Positions 50,914-59,798 of a stretch of DNA of 64,000 nucleotides are shown piece after piece. The stretch comes from Candidatus Rokuibacteriota bacterium (GTDB lineage Bacteria > Methylomirabilota > Methylomirabilia > Rokubacteriales > CSP1-6): NCBI GenBank assembly GCA_016184365.1, contig JACPCW010000085.1:1-64000 (forward strand), given 5' to 3'. The notes under the pieces are model-generated. The model ran no database searches. It was not told the DNA's origin and saw only the letters and a program-made list of their open reading frames with translations. The first letter of the stretch is position 1; each line of letters starts with the position of its first letter. The position numbers and the translations under genes are program-made.

Positions 50914-52187
50914 GACGACACCTCCACGGCGCGATCCGCCGCGCGCGCCAGCAGCTCCACGGGATGCACGACCTCGACGTCGAGCCCGCGCTCGCGACAG
51001 CCCTTCGCGATCTGCATGAGACAGCCCAAATTTCCCGCGGCAATCACCCGGGCGCCCGTCTCGGCGATGCGCGCGACCTTCCGCTCGAGCAGCTGATCGG
51101 CGATCTCGGGATGCTGCAGATTGTAGACGCCGGCGCTTCCGCAGCAGAGGTCGCTCTCGGCGAGGTCGACGAGCTTCAGGCCCGGAATGCGCCGCAGCAG
51201 CGCGCGCGGCTCGACGCGAATCCGCTGGCCGTGCGCGAGATGACAGGCGTCGTGATACGTCACGGTCACGTCGAGCCGTCCGAGCGCCAGCTCCGCATCG
51301 GCGAGGAGCTCGCTCACGTCCTTGGTCATGAGCGCCATCCGACGCGCCGCCGGCGCGTCGAGCCAGTGGTCGTACTCCTTCATCGCCGACCCGCAGCCCG
51401 CGGCATTCGTGACGATCCAGTCGACGTCCGCCGGGAACGCCGCGGCGAGGTCGCGCGCGCGCGCGCGGAACGTGTCGAGCCGGCCGGCGTGCAGCTCGAG
51501 CGCGCCGCAGCACGGCTGCGACGCCGGGATCACGACGTCCCATCCGGCGAGCGACAGCAGGCGCGCCGTGTCGCGATTCACGCCGGGATAGAGATGGCGC
51601 TGGACACATCCGGTGAGAAGCCCCACCCGCCCGCGGCGTTTGCCGGCCGCCGGGATGAACTCGGGCAGCGGCGTCCCGGCGCGCGCATCGCGGCGGTCCG
51701 GCGCCAGCGCCTCGAGGGCGCGCAGTCGCGGAAACCGGTCGAGCACGCGGGACGTGCGCAGGAGCCGCCGCGCGCCCGACCGCTCGTACAGATCATGAAG
51801 ACGCAGGGCGCGTCCGACCCGCGTGGGATCCGGGAACACCGCGTAGATGACACGATCCAGCCAGCCCCGTCGCGGCGTCTCACGCTCGATCCGTCCGCGC
51901 GTCTCTTCGAGCAGCCGCCCGAACGGCACGCCGGACGGACAGGTCGTTTCGCACGCGCGGCAGCCGAGGCAGAGATCGAGGTGATGCGTCAGCGTCTCGG
52001 TCAGGCCGATGCGGCCTTCCGCGGCCGCGCGCATCAGATAGATGCGGCCGCGCGGCGAATCCATCTCCTCGCCGAGCGTCACGTACGTCGGGCATTGCGG
52101 CAGGCAGATGCCGCAGTGGACGCACTTGCGGAGATCCGCGAGCGACGGACCGTTGGTCGGCGGCGCGCCGTGCGTGTGCGTGCTCAC
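50910..52187 (-). CDS. glcF: Glycolate oxidase iron-sulfur subunit
   Basis: A 425-residue protein from GTG 52187, overlapping the glcE stop (GTGA). Two N-terminal 4Fe-4S motifs are visible, CVHCGICLPQCPTY and CLGCRACETTCPSGV. Two CCG domains follow (PCCGALELHAGR and LCCGSAGVYN). The arrangement and length are those of GlcF. It passes electrons from the GlcD/GlcE flavoproteins to the quinone pool when glycolate is oxidised to glyoxylate at the membrane. Confidence 0.94.
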   Translation of the reverse strand: MSTHTHGAPPTNGPSLADLRKCVHCGICLPQCPTYVTLGEEMDSPRGRIYLMRAAAEGRIGLTETLTHHLDLCLGCRACETTCPSGVPFGRLLEETRGRIERETPRRGWLDRVIYAVFPDPTRVGRALRLHDLYERSGARRLLRTSRVLDRFPRLRALEALAPDRRDARAGTPLPEFIPAAGKRRGRVGLLTGCVQRHLYPGVNRDTARLLSLAGWDVVIPASQPCCGALELHAGRLDTFRARARDLAAAFPADVDWIVTNAAGCGSAMKEYDHWLDAPAARRMALMTKDVSELLADAELALGRLDVTVTYHDACHLAHGQRIRVEPRALLRRIPGLKLVDLAESDLCCGSAGVYNLQHPEIADQLLERKVARIAETGARVIAAGNLGCLMQIAKGCRERGLDVEVVHPVELLARAADRAVEVSS

Positions 52188-53518
52188 AGACCGCCCACGA
52201 AGCGGCCGGCGTTCAGCACGCCGCGCGGATCGAACGTCTGCTTGATCGTGCGCGTGAGGTCCATGACGTGGGGATCGAGCGGGCCCCACGGATCGATCGC
52301 GGCGCGCGCCTCGCGCGGCCCGCCACGCACGACGACACTGCCGTCGTGATCGGCGACGATCGCGCGCAACCGCGTGACGAGCGATGCGACGGCGGCGGGC
52401 GCGGCACCTTTGACGACCGCGGTCAGCGCGCCCACCGTGCCACGGCCCGTCACGATCGACCGCGCGCCGCGGCCGAGCGTCGCCTCTTCGCGTCCGAACG
52501 CGCGCAGCGTCTCCGCGATGCGCGCGGGCAACGTCGCGATGTCGAGCGTGACGTCGCCGGCGGCCGGAGTGGTCACGCGTTCGAGGTCGTGCCAGAGCTC
52601 CATCGGGCGTTCGGTGACCGACGCGCCCGCGCCGCGGCCGATCGCGACGAGGCGCTCGCCCTGCTCGTGCACGGCATCGGCGACGCTGCCGAACGAGACG
52701 GCCAGCGCGGCCTTCGCGTCCCCGGCGCCGAAGCCGGCGAGCGCGAGCGTGTCGAGCACGTCCACGCGCGTGGGCTGCAGCGCCGAATCGATCAGCGCAT
52801 CGAGGCACGCCTGGATCATTTCGAGCGACGGCCCGGTCACGAACCACGTGCGCTCGGTCTCGGGCAGCGGATGGAGCCGCAGCGTGAGCTCCGTCAGCAC
52901 GCCGAGCGTCCCGAGCGCGCCGACCATCAGCTTCGGCACGTCGTAGCCCGTCACCGACTTCACGACTTTCGCGCCGCCCCAGGTCACGACGCCGTCCGCC
53001 TGGACGAATCGGACACCGAGCAGGAGATCCCGCATGGTGCCGTACCGCGCGCGCCACGGACCGCTCGCGTTCGTCGCGGTGACGCCGCCGACGCTCCGGC
53101 GTCGCCAGCCAACCGGGTCGAGCGGCAGCGCCTGCCGCCTGGGCCCGAGCACCGTCTCGTTCAACGTGCCGAGCGTGATGCCGGCCTCGACGCTCGCGGT
53201 GAGGTCGTCGGGGCTCCACTCGAGCACGCGGTCGAGGCCGGTCATGTCCAGCACGAGGTCGACGCGCACCGGCGGGGTGCCGGCGTCGAGCGACGTCCCC
53301 CGCGCTCGCGGCGCGACGACGAGGCGTTCCTCGTGCGCGAGCACGAGCACGTGCGCGACCTGCTCCGTCGACGACGGACGGACGACCGCGCGCGGCACGA
53401 CACCGTCGAGTGCGGCCGCCGAGGTCCGCGCGGCGTCGTCGCTGACCGCATCACGGCCCACGATCGCGGCGAGCGCGGCGCCGAGCGAGCGCACGGACGT
53501 CGCCACCCCTACACCCAC
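52184..53518 (-). CDS. glcE: Glycolate oxidase FAD-binding subunit
   Basis: A 444-residue FAD-linked oxidase of the GlcE type. The FAD-binding PCMH domain is shown by VVPRAVVRPSSTEQVAHVL, VVAPRARGTSLDAGTPP, SVGGVTATNASGPWRARYG and KSVTGYDVPKLMVGALGTLG. The C-terminus ends TFDPRGVLNAGRFVGGL, the usual GlcE/GlcD ending. It overlaps glcD by 10 bases and glcF by GTGA. It is slightly longer than E. coli GlcE because of a fuller middle region. Confidence 0.92.
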   Translation of the reverse strand: MGVGVATSVRSLGAALAAIVGRDAVSDDAARTSAAALDGVVPRAVVRPSSTEQVAHVLVLAHEERLVVAPRARGTSLDAGTPPVRVDLVLDMTGLDRVLEWSPDDLTASVEAGITLGTLNETVLGPRRQALPLDPVGWRRRSVGGVTATNASGPWRARYGTMRDLLLGVRFVQADGVVTWGGAKVVKSVTGYDVPKLMVGALGTLGVLTELTLRLHPLPETERTWFVTGPSLEMIQACLDALIDSALQPTRVDVLDTLALAGFGAGDAKAALAVSFGSVADAVHEQGERLVAIGRGAGASVTERPMELWHDLERVTTPAAGDVTLDIATLPARIAETLRAFGREEATLGRGARSIVTGRGTVGALTAVVKGAAPAAVASLVTRLRAIVADHDGSVVVRGGPREARAAIDPWGPLDPHVMDLTRTIKQTFDPRGVLNAGRFVGGL

Positions 53519-54954
53519 GTGCCTTCGGGCAGCGCCGGCCGGTGCGGACGGAATCCTTCACCGCACGCGGGATGCGACGGGAGCAGCTTGCGCGGATTCA
53601 TGAGGCCGTCGGGATCGAACGCCCGGCGCAGGCGGTACATGAAGTTCAGGTCGGCTTCGGCGTACTGCAACGTCAGGTGCCTCGCCTTGTCGAAGCCGAT
53701 GCCGTGCTCGCCGGTGACGCTGCCGCCGAGCGCGATGCACGCGAGGAGCAGCTCCTCGTTGGCGGCCTTGGCGCGCTCGAGCTCGTCGCCGTTGCTCTCG
53801 TCGTAGCAGATGAGCGGGTGGAGATTGCCGTCGCCGGCGTGAAAGACGTTCGCGAAGAGCACGCGGTGCCGCTCGCTGATGGCCCGCATCTCGCGCATGA
53901 TCTGCGGCAGCTTGGACCGCGGCACGACGGCGTCCTGCAGCAGGAAGCTCGGCGCGATGCGGCCGATGGCGCCCGCCGCCTCCTTCCGTCCCTTCCAGAG
54001 CAGCGCCCGCTCCGCGTCGTCGCGCGCGACGCGCACGTCGAGCGAGTCGCGCGCGCGGCAGATCGCGGCGACGTGATCCGCCTGCACCGTGACTTCCGCC
54101 GCGGGCCCGTCGAGCTCGATCAGGAGCACGGCCCCGGCGTCTTTGGGGTATCCGGCGCCGATCCCTTCTTCGATCGCGCGGATCATGACGTCGTCGAGCA
54201 TCTCGAGCGCGGCCGGGATGATGCCGGCGGCGATGATCGCCGACACGGCTTCCGACGCCGTCTCGATGTCGGAGAACGTCGCGAGGATCGTCTTCACCGC
54301 CTCGGGGACGTGGAGCAGCCGGACGGTCACGGCGGTGACGACACCGAACGTGCCTTCCGCGCCGATCGCCGCGCCGGTCAGGTCGTAGCCCGGCCGGTCG
54401 GCGACCTTGCCGCCGAGACGAAGCACGTCGCCGCGACTCGTCACGATCTCGAGGCCGAGGACGTGATTGGTCGTGATGCCGTACTTCAGGCAGTGCGGGC
54501 CGCCGGCGTTCGTCGACACGTTGCCGCCGATCGACGACACCATCTGGCTGGAGGGATCGGGCGCGAAGAACCATCCGCGCGCCGCGACGGCCTTCGTCAG
54601 CATCAGGTTGATGAGCCCGGGCTCCACGACGGCGCAGCGGTTGCGCACGTCGATGTCGAGGATCCGAGTCATGCGGTTGAGGCCGATCATCACGCCACCG
54701 ATCGGCGCCATCGCCCCGCCGATGAGCCCGGTGCCGGAGCCGCGCGGAATGATCGGGACGGCGGCGGCGCGACACGCGCGGACGACGGCCTGCACCTGCT
54801 CGCGATCGGCGGGGAGCACGACGACGTCGGGCTCGCCCTTGTAGAAGACGTGCATGTCACATTCGTAGGTCATGCGACCTTCGTGCGACGTGACGATTCC
54901 GGATGCGCCGACGATCCGTTCGAGCTCGGTGACGAGCGACGAGGATACTGTCAT
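53509..54954 (-). CDS. glcD: Glycolate oxidase catalytic subunit
   Basis: A 481-residue FAD-linked oxidase. The FAD motifs are VVLPADREQVQAVVRACR, IIPRGSGTGLIGGAMAP, VSSIGGNVSTNAGGPHCLKYG and GYDLTGAAIGAEGTFGVVT. The C-terminal substrate domain holds NVFHAGDGNLHPLICYD and GSVTGEHGIGFDK, with the His residues expected of glycolate/D-lactate dehydrogenases. It is the first gene of glcDEF. A G-run repeat lies between it and korB. Confidence 0.94.
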   Translation of the reverse strand: MTVSSSLVTELERIVGASGIVTSHEGRMTYECDMHVFYKGEPDVVVLPADREQVQAVVRACRAAAVPIIPRGSGTGLIGGAMAPIGGVMIGLNRMTRILDIDVRNRCAVVEPGLINLMLTKAVAARGWFFAPDPSSQMVSSIGGNVSTNAGGPHCLKYGITTNHVLGLEIVTSRGDVLRLGGKVADRPGYDLTGAAIGAEGTFGVVTAVTVRLLHVPEAVKTILATFSDIETASEAVSAIIAAGIIPAALEMLDDVMIRAIEEGIGAGYPKDAGAVLLIELDGPAAEVTVQADHVAAICRARDSLDVRVARDDAERALLWKGRKEAAGAIGRIAPSFLLQDAVVPRSKLPQIMREMRAISERHRVLFANVFHAGDGNLHPLICYDESNGDELERAKAANEELLLACIALGGSVTGEHGIGFDKARHLTLQYAEADLNFMYRLRRAFDPDGLMNPRKLLPSHPACGEGFRPHRPALPEGTWV

Positions 54955-55035
54955 CGCGTGTTCGAGCGCCGGCTTCGCCGGCGCAACCCTCTCAGGCAGG
55001 CTGGAGCGGCGCGACCGATCAACCCCCCGCCCGCC

Positions 55036-55083
55036 GAGCGGTGGGGGGGGTTGGGGGAGGAGCGGCGCTCGCTCCCCCCCAAC
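55036..55083 (-). repeat. G-run hairpin repeat, family 2, copy B
   Basis: Read on the minus strand, GTTGGGGGGGAGCGAGCGCC continues to GCTCCTCCCCCA and then ACCCCCCCCACCGCTC. This is nearly the same as the copy at 37459-37505. GGGGGAGCGAGCG pairs with CGCCGCTCCTCCCCC with small bulges. It begins just after the korB stop (55088) and could act as a partial terminator between korAB and glcD. Confidence 0.72.
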
Positions 55084-55087
55084 TCAA

Positions 55088-56119
55088 TCAAATCTTCCAG
55101 GTATCGCCGGAGGTCAGGAGCTTCGCGATCTCGCCGGGACCGCGATCGGAGATCGCCCGGCGCTCCTGCTCGAGCAGCACGTCCTCGTAGACCGGCCCCT
55201 CGATCGCCGACAGCACGCCGATCGGCACGGGGAAGTCCGGCGCGAAGAGATCCGCGATGAGCTTCGCCGCGTTGACGTTCTTCTCGTCGTGGACCCAGAG
55301 CGCGCTTTCCGGCACGTCCTTCGCCTTCACGACCGTCGGCACCACGCCGTCCATGATGACCGCGCGGCGATCGTCCGGCGGGCCGAAGAGCAGCGGCTTG
55401 CCGTGCTCGAGCCGCAGCTCGAACTGGAGCTTCGACTCCTTCTCGTAGACGACGTTCCAGGCGCCCTCGTTGTAGACGGGGCAGTTCTGGAGGATCTCGA
55501 GGAACGCCGTGCCCTTGTGCAGGGCGGCGCGCTTGAGCATCGCGTCCATGTGCGGGATGTTCCGGTCGACCGTGCGGGCAACGAAGGTGGCGCCGCAGCC
55601 GAGCGCGAACGCGAGCGGGTTGATCGGGCGGTCGGCCGAGCCCATCGGCGTCGACTTCGTGACCTTCCCGAGCTCGCTCGTCGGCGAGTACTGGCCCTTC
55701 GTCAGCCCGTAGATCCGGTTGTTGAAGAGGAGGATCGTCACGTCCACGTTGCGGCGGAGGATGTGCAGCATGTGGTTGCCGCCGATCGACAGCCCGTCGC
55801 CGTCACCCGTGACGAGGAACACCTTCACGTCCGGGCGCGCGAGCCGGAGACCGGTGGCGATCGCGGGCGCGCGGCCATGGATCGTGTGGAACCCGTACGT
55901 GTTCATGTAGTACGGGAACCGGCTCGAGCAGCCGATGCCCGAGATGAACACGATGTTCTCTCTCGGCACGCCGAGGTCGGGCATCGACTTCTGGATCGCC
56001 GACAGGATCGCGTAGTCCCCGCAGCCGGGGCACCACCGCACGTCCTGGTCGGACTCGAAGTCCTTCTTGGTGTACTTCGGCGCCGCTGCGGCCCCCGCCC
56101 CGGTGCCCAACGAGCTCAT
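55088..56119 (-). CDS. korB: 2-oxoacid:ferredoxin oxidoreductase beta subunit
   Basis: A 343-residue ThDP-binding subunit, starting at ATG 56119 and overlapping korA by ATGA. It shows VRWCPGCGDYAILSAIQ, ISGIGCSSRFPYYMNTYGFH and the ThDP motif VTGDGDGLSIGGNHMLHILR ending in LLFNNRIYGLTKGQYSPTS. The Cys residues for the single 4Fe-4S cluster are in CPGCGDY and the later NCPVYNEGAW. The two-subunit layout matches KorAB (2-oxoglutarate) or the two-subunit pyruvate enzyme. It makes acyl-CoA and reduced ferredoxin, or carboxylates in reverse. Confidence 0.9.
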   Translation of the reverse strand: MSSLGTGAGAAAAPKYTKKDFESDQDVRWCPGCGDYAILSAIQKSMPDLGVPRENIVFISGIGCSSRFPYYMNTYGFHTIHGRAPAIATGLRLARPDVKVFLVTGDGDGLSIGGNHMLHILRRNVDVTILLFNNRIYGLTKGQYSPTSELGKVTKSTPMGSADRPINPLAFALGCGATFVARTVDRNIPHMDAMLKRAALHKGTAFLEILQNCPVYNEGAWNVVYEKESKLQFELRLEHGKPLLFGPPDDRRAVIMDGVVPTVVKAKDVPESALWVHDEKNVNAAKLIADLFAPDFPVPIGVLSAIEGPVYEDVLLEQERRAISDRGPGEIAKLLTSGDTWKI

Positions 56120-57984
56120 TGGCGCTCCCCGATGAGTTGGTTGATGGCCTCGTAAATCTCGTCGCTCATCAGCGGCAGACCGCGGACGCGGTTGAAACCG
56201 ACGGCATCGACCAGATACTCCGCCCGCAGCATGCGTACGAGCTGGCCCGAGTTGATCTCCGGCACCAGGACCTTGCGGTACTCGCGGAGGATGTGACCGA
56301 GGTCCGGCGGCAGCGGGTTGAGATGCCGGAGGTGGATCGACGCCACCGACTTGCCGTCCGCCTGCGCCCGTTCGACGGCGGCGGTGATGGAGCCGTACGT
56401 GCTGCCCCACCCGACGACGAGGAGGTCGCCCGTGGCCGCCCCGTTGATCGAGGTCGGCGGGATCTCCTGCGCGACACGGCGCACTTTCTCCGCGCGCGTC
56501 CGCACCATGTGGTCGTGGTTCTCGGGATCGTAGGAGATGTTGCCGGTCACGTCCTGCTTCTCGATCCCGCCGATGCGGTGTTCGAGCCCCGGCGTGCCCG
56601 GCCGCACCCACGGCCGCGCCAGCGTCGCGGGGTCGCGCAGGTACGGAAAGAATCCTTCCTGCTCGCTCCGGAACTCGACGTTCGTCGCCGGCAGCGTCGA
56701 CGGATCCGGAATCAGCCACGGCTCCGAGCCGTTCGCGAGGAACCCGTCCGACAGCACCATGACGGGCACCATGTACTTGGCGGCGATGCGGACCGCTTCG
56801 TACGCGATGTAGAAGCAGTCGCCCGGCGTCGCCGGCGCGATCACGACGATCGGCGACTCGCTGTTGCGGCCGTAGAGCGCCTGCATCAGGTCGGCCTGTT
56901 CGGTCTTCGTCGGCAGGCCCGTCGACGGTCCGCCCCGCTGGATGTTGAAGATCACCAGCGGCAGCTCGGCCATCACCGCGAGCCCGATGCCCTCGCCCTT
57001 GAGCGCGATGCCGGGTCCGCTCGAGCCGGTGACACCGATCGCGCCACCGAACGACGCACCGATCGCGGCCGTGACCGCGGCGATCTCGTCCTCCGCCTGG
57101 ATCGTCCGGATGCGGAAGCGCTTGTGCATCGCGAGCTCTTCGAGAATCGACGACGCCGGCGTGATCGGATACGCGCCGTAGACGATCGGCAGCTGCGAGC
57201 GCTCGGCCGCGGCGAGCAGGCCCCACGCGAGCGCGCGGTTGCCGGTCATCGCGCGGTAGAGGCCCGGCGGCATCTCGGCGGCCTCGATCGTGTAGTGCTC
57301 GCTGAAGATCTCCGCGGTCTCGCCGAACGCGTGGCCGGCCTTGAGCACGCGCGTGTTCGCCTCGGCCACGTCCTTGCTCTTCGCGAACTTCTTGCCGATC
57401 CAGTCGAGCGTCGGCTCGAGCGGACGCGTGTAGATCCAGGACACGAGACCGAGCGCGAAGAAGTTCTTGGTGCGGTCCTTCTCCTTCGCGTTCAGCGGCA
57501 GGTCCTTCTGCGCCTCGAGCGTGAGCCCGGTCATGTCGACCTTGTGCAGGCGATAGCGCTCGGCGAGCGCGGCGTCGTCGAGCGGGTTCGCCGCGTAGCC
57601 GGCCTTGTCGAGGTTGCGCTTGTCGTACGCCGCGGTGTTGACGATGAGCAGCCCACCGGGCTTGAGGTCCGCGAGGTGAACCTTGAGCGCCGCGGGATTC
57701 ATCGCGACGAGGCAGTCGAGACGGTCGCCCGGCGTGTACACGCGCTGGCTGCCGAACTGCAACTGGAACGACGACACGCCGAACAGCGTGCCGGCAGGGG
57801 CGCGAATCTCGGCCGGGAAGTTCGGGAGCGTGGCGATGTCGTTGCCCGCCCACGCCGACTCCGTCGTGAACTGCTCGCCGGTGAGCTGCATGCCGTCACC
57901 GGAGTCGCCGGCGAACCGGACGACCGCCCGTTCCAGTTCCCGCCGCGCCTTCGTCGCCGTCGCGGGAGCCACCATCTTAGCCAT
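56116..57984 (-). CDS. korA: 2-oxoacid:ferredoxin oxidoreductase fused gamma-alpha subunit
   Basis: A 622-residue protein, starting at ATG 57984 behind GAGGAGAG. Residues about 15-200 are the gamma domain (VVRFAGDSGDGMQLTGEQF, NFPAEIRAPAGTLFGVSSFQ). Residues about 220-610 are the alpha domain (GAYPITPASSILEELAMHKR, QAEDEIAAVTAAIGASFGG, TGSSGPGIALKGEGIGLAVM, NIQRGGPSTGLPTKTEQADL). This gamma-alpha fusion with a separate beta subunit is the KorAB form that works without a dedicated ferredoxin subunit. The substrate could be 2-oxoglutarate or pyruvate. It is preceded by a clear promoter and operator-like palindrome. Confidence 0.9.
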   Translation of the reverse strand: MAKMVAPATATKARRELERAVVRFAGDSGDGMQLTGEQFTTESAWAGNDIATLPNFPAEIRAPAGTLFGVSSFQLQFGSQRVYTPGDRLDCLVAMNPAALKVHLADLKPGGLLIVNTAAYDKRNLDKAGYAANPLDDAALAERYRLHKVDMTGLTLEAQKDLPLNAKEKDRTKNFFALGLVSWIYTRPLEPTLDWIGKKFAKSKDVAEANTRVLKAGHAFGETAEIFSEHYTIEAAEMPPGLYRAMTGNRALAWGLLAAAERSQLPIVYGAYPITPASSILEELAMHKRFRIRTIQAEDEIAAVTAAIGASFGGAIGVTGSSGPGIALKGEGIGLAVMAELPLVIFNIQRGGPSTGLPTKTEQADLMQALYGRNSESPIVVIAPATPGDCFYIAYEAVRIAAKYMVPVMVLSDGFLANGSEPWLIPDPSTLPATNVEFRSEQEGFFPYLRDPATLARPWVRPGTPGLEHRIGGIEKQDVTGNISYDPENHDHMVRTRAEKVRRVAQEIPPTSINGAATGDLLVVGWGSTYGSITAAVERAQADGKSVASIHLRHLNPLPPDLGHILREYRKVLVPEINSGQLVRMLRAEYLVDAVGFNRVRGLPLMSDEIYEAINQLIGERQ

Positions 57985-58125
57985 CGATCGTCTCTCCTCG
58001 ATTCCTGGTCCGCGTCGTGGTCCGCGCGCCGGCAGAGGCCGGCCCCCGTTCACCGCGCGCACGCTGACCTTCGATCTCGACGCTCAGGGGAAACCGCAAG
58101 GCGCCGCTCCCGGCCTGGGCGCGGC

Positions 58126-58174
58126 GGTCTTTGCAGACCCAAACCATATTATCGGAGGCGCCCGGGACGGGCAA
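58126..58174 (-). promoter_or_regulatory. korAB promoter with palindrome at the start site
   Basis: On the minus strand TTGCCC (58174-58169) and TAATAT (58151-58146) are spaced 17 bases. Right after the -10, GGTCTGCAAAGACC (58139-58126) has perfect 5-bp arms and covers the expected start site, as a repressor operator would. The leader to the korA ATG is about 155 bases, long enough for further control. No regulator gene is known to pair with this site; the nearest regulators are the CBS protein and the LysR protein just upstream. Confidence 0.5.
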
Positions 58175-58186
58175 CGTTTTCCTGCC

Positions 58187-58705
58187 CTAGCCTGCGTCGA
58201 TCTGCCCGGGATGTTTGATCTGATCGCCGGGTGGGAGGTTCAGCACCGCCTCCGGAAACAGCCCGGCGAGCCATCGGTTGATGTCGCTCGCGGTGACGAC
58301 GCCGATCGGCCGGCCGGTGGCGTCCACGATGGGCACCGTGCGATAACCGGCGACCGCCATGGAATGGAGGGCGTTCGCGACCCGATCCCGCAGCTGAAGC
58401 GCCTCCGGATTCCGCGTCATGACCTGGCTGAGCGGCGTCCGCGCCGCGTCGAGCCCCTGCCCGACGACCCGCATCAGCACGTCGCGCTCGGTGAAGATGC
58501 CGATCAGCCGGGCGTCGTCGTCGACGACCAGCACGCCGGCCTGCCGCTTCGCGAGCATCGCGCGCACCGCGTCCTGCACGGACACCGACTCGCGTACCAC
58601 GACGGGCTCGGGTGGAGTCAGCACGGCGAGCGTGTCATCGAAGAGCGCGCCCCCGACTTGTCGCAGGTCCCGTTCGACCGTCTCGGAGTATTCATCACCC
58701 GTCAT
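58187..58705 (-). CDS. Tandem CBS-domain protein
   Basis: A 172-residue protein containing two CBS domains: VSVQDAVRAMLAKRQAGVLV with IGIFTERDVLMRVVG, and QLRDRVANALHSMAVAGYRT with PIGVVTASDINRWL. Such stand-alone pairs bind adenosine nucleotides and act as energy sensors. It is ATGA-coupled to the LysR regulator upstream and lies next to korAB, so a role in signalling energy status to central carbon or nitrogen metabolism is possible. No other domain is fused. Confidence 0.9.
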   Translation of the reverse strand: MTGDEYSETVERDLRQVGGALFDDTLAVLTPPEPVVVRESVSVQDAVRAMLAKRQAGVLVVDDDARLIGIFTERDVLMRVVGQGLDAARTPLSQVMTRNPEALQLRDRVANALHSMAVAGYRTVPIVDATGRPIGVVTASDINRWLAGLFPEAVLNLPPGDQIKHPGQIDAG

Positions 58706-59676
58706 GAAGCATTCCCCCCGTCCGATCGTACTCGTTCGGGACGAGCGCCGCCAACGCGGACCAGACGCCGGCGCGGCGCGTCGTCGACGGGCTCGTCACT
58801 GGCATCCTTCAGAAGCTGGATGAAGCGCGAGACGGCGGGCGACAGCGGCTTTTGCCGGCGGTGGATGATACCGACCGGGCGGACGAGCTCGGGAATGGCG
58901 AGCGGGACCACCGAGAGCGCGCCGACGCCGACCTCGTTCTGCACCGTATGACGCGGCAGGATCGTGACGCCGGCGGCGATGATCACGGCCTGCTTGATGG
59001 TCTCGATGTTGTCGAACGCCATGACGATGTTGACCTTCACGTTCGCCTGTCGCAGCGCGCGATCGATCGCGCGGCGAATCGTCAGCTCGGGATCGAACGC
59101 GACGAACGCCTCGCCGTTCAGGTCCGCGGGACGCACGGTTCTCCGGCGCGCCAGGCGATGCCGCGGGTGACACACGAACGCCATCGGCTCGTCACGGAGC
59201 GGCACGGTCGACAGCGATCGCATGGCCGGCGGGTACGACATGATCCCGACGTCGGCCGCGCCGCTCGTGACGGCGTCGACGACCTTGTGCGGGTGGAGGC
59301 AGTCGAGCTGCACGCGCGCGTCCGGATACAGCGCATGGAACCGCTGCATGTGGCGGCTGACGTCGTGCAAGCCGAGCGAGTAGATCGCCGCCACGCGCAC
59401 CGTGCCGTCGACGCGCGCCTTCACCGCGCCGACGTCGGCGCGCGCCTTGTCCCACGCGCCGAGGATTTCGCGGCACGCTTCGAAGAACGTCGTGCCTTCG
59501 GGCGTGACGACGAGCGGCCGCTTCGTCCGGTCGATCAGCGGAACGCCGAGCTGGCCTTCGAGCTGTGCGACCGCCTGGCTGGCGGCGGACTGCGTGACGA
59601 AGTGTTCCTCGGCGCCGCGGGAGAAGCTGCGGTGACGCACGATGTCGCAGTAGAGCCGGAGCGTTTCGAGGTGCAT
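58702..59676 (-). CDS. LysR-family transcriptional regulator divergent from gltB
   Basis: A 324-residue LysR regulator. The N-terminal winged helix is LRLYCDIVRHRSFSRGAEEH, then VTQSAASQAVAQLEGQLGVP and LIDRTKRPLVVTPEG. The effector domain spans about residues 90-300 (VRVAAIYSLGLHDVSRHMQR, GAADVGIMSYPPAM, AVIIAAGVTILPRHTV). It is transcribed away from gltB over 122 bases, the arrangement of GltC and gltAB in Bacillus, so gltB control is a natural guess. No Shine-Dalgarno sequence precedes the ATG, and a TATAGA (59691-59686) lies only nine bases upstream, suggesting a near-leaderless message. Confidence 0.9.
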   Translation of the reverse strand: MHLETLRLYCDIVRHRSFSRGAEEHFVTQSAASQAVAQLEGQLGVPLIDRTKRPLVVTPEGTTFFEACREILGAWDKARADVGAVKARVDGTVRVAAIYSLGLHDVSRHMQRFHALYPDARVQLDCLHPHKVVDAVTSGAADVGIMSYPPAMRSLSTVPLRDEPMAFVCHPRHRLARRRTVRPADLNGEAFVAFDPELTIRRAIDRALRQANVKVNIVMAFDNIETIKQAVIIAAGVTILPRHTVQNEVGVGALSVVPLAIPELVRPVGIIHRRQKPLSPAVSRFIQLLKDASDEPVDDAPRRRLVRVGGARPERVRSDGGNAS

Positions 59677-59798
59677 GGGGGTCAGTCTATAGCATTAGTG
59701 ATACTCATACCTACCATTCGTCTTTTCGGGGATGACTTATACTTCGCCGACGAGTAATATCGTGCAACTGTTCACAAGCGATCGGTCCGGAAAAGGCG
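59677..59798. promoter_or_regulatory. Divergent LysR-gltB control region
   Basis: This is the only AT-rich stretch in its neighbourhood. On the plus strand TATACT (59738-59743) fits a -10 for gltB, with no good -35, which is common for activator-dependent promoters. On the minus strand TATAGA (59691-59686) could be the -10 of the LysR gene. The plus-strand leader to gltB is about 50 bases with AAAAGG before the ATG. A binding site of the T-N11-A type could lie in 59690-59730, but I cannot pick one with confidence. Confidence 0.5.

Noticed and set aside
51318-51609. Cobalamin riboswitch or other known riboswitch in the window
   Set aside because: I looked upstream of nrdJ and other leaders for a B12-box-like motif and conserved riboswitch cores and saw none; a covariance-model search would be decisive.
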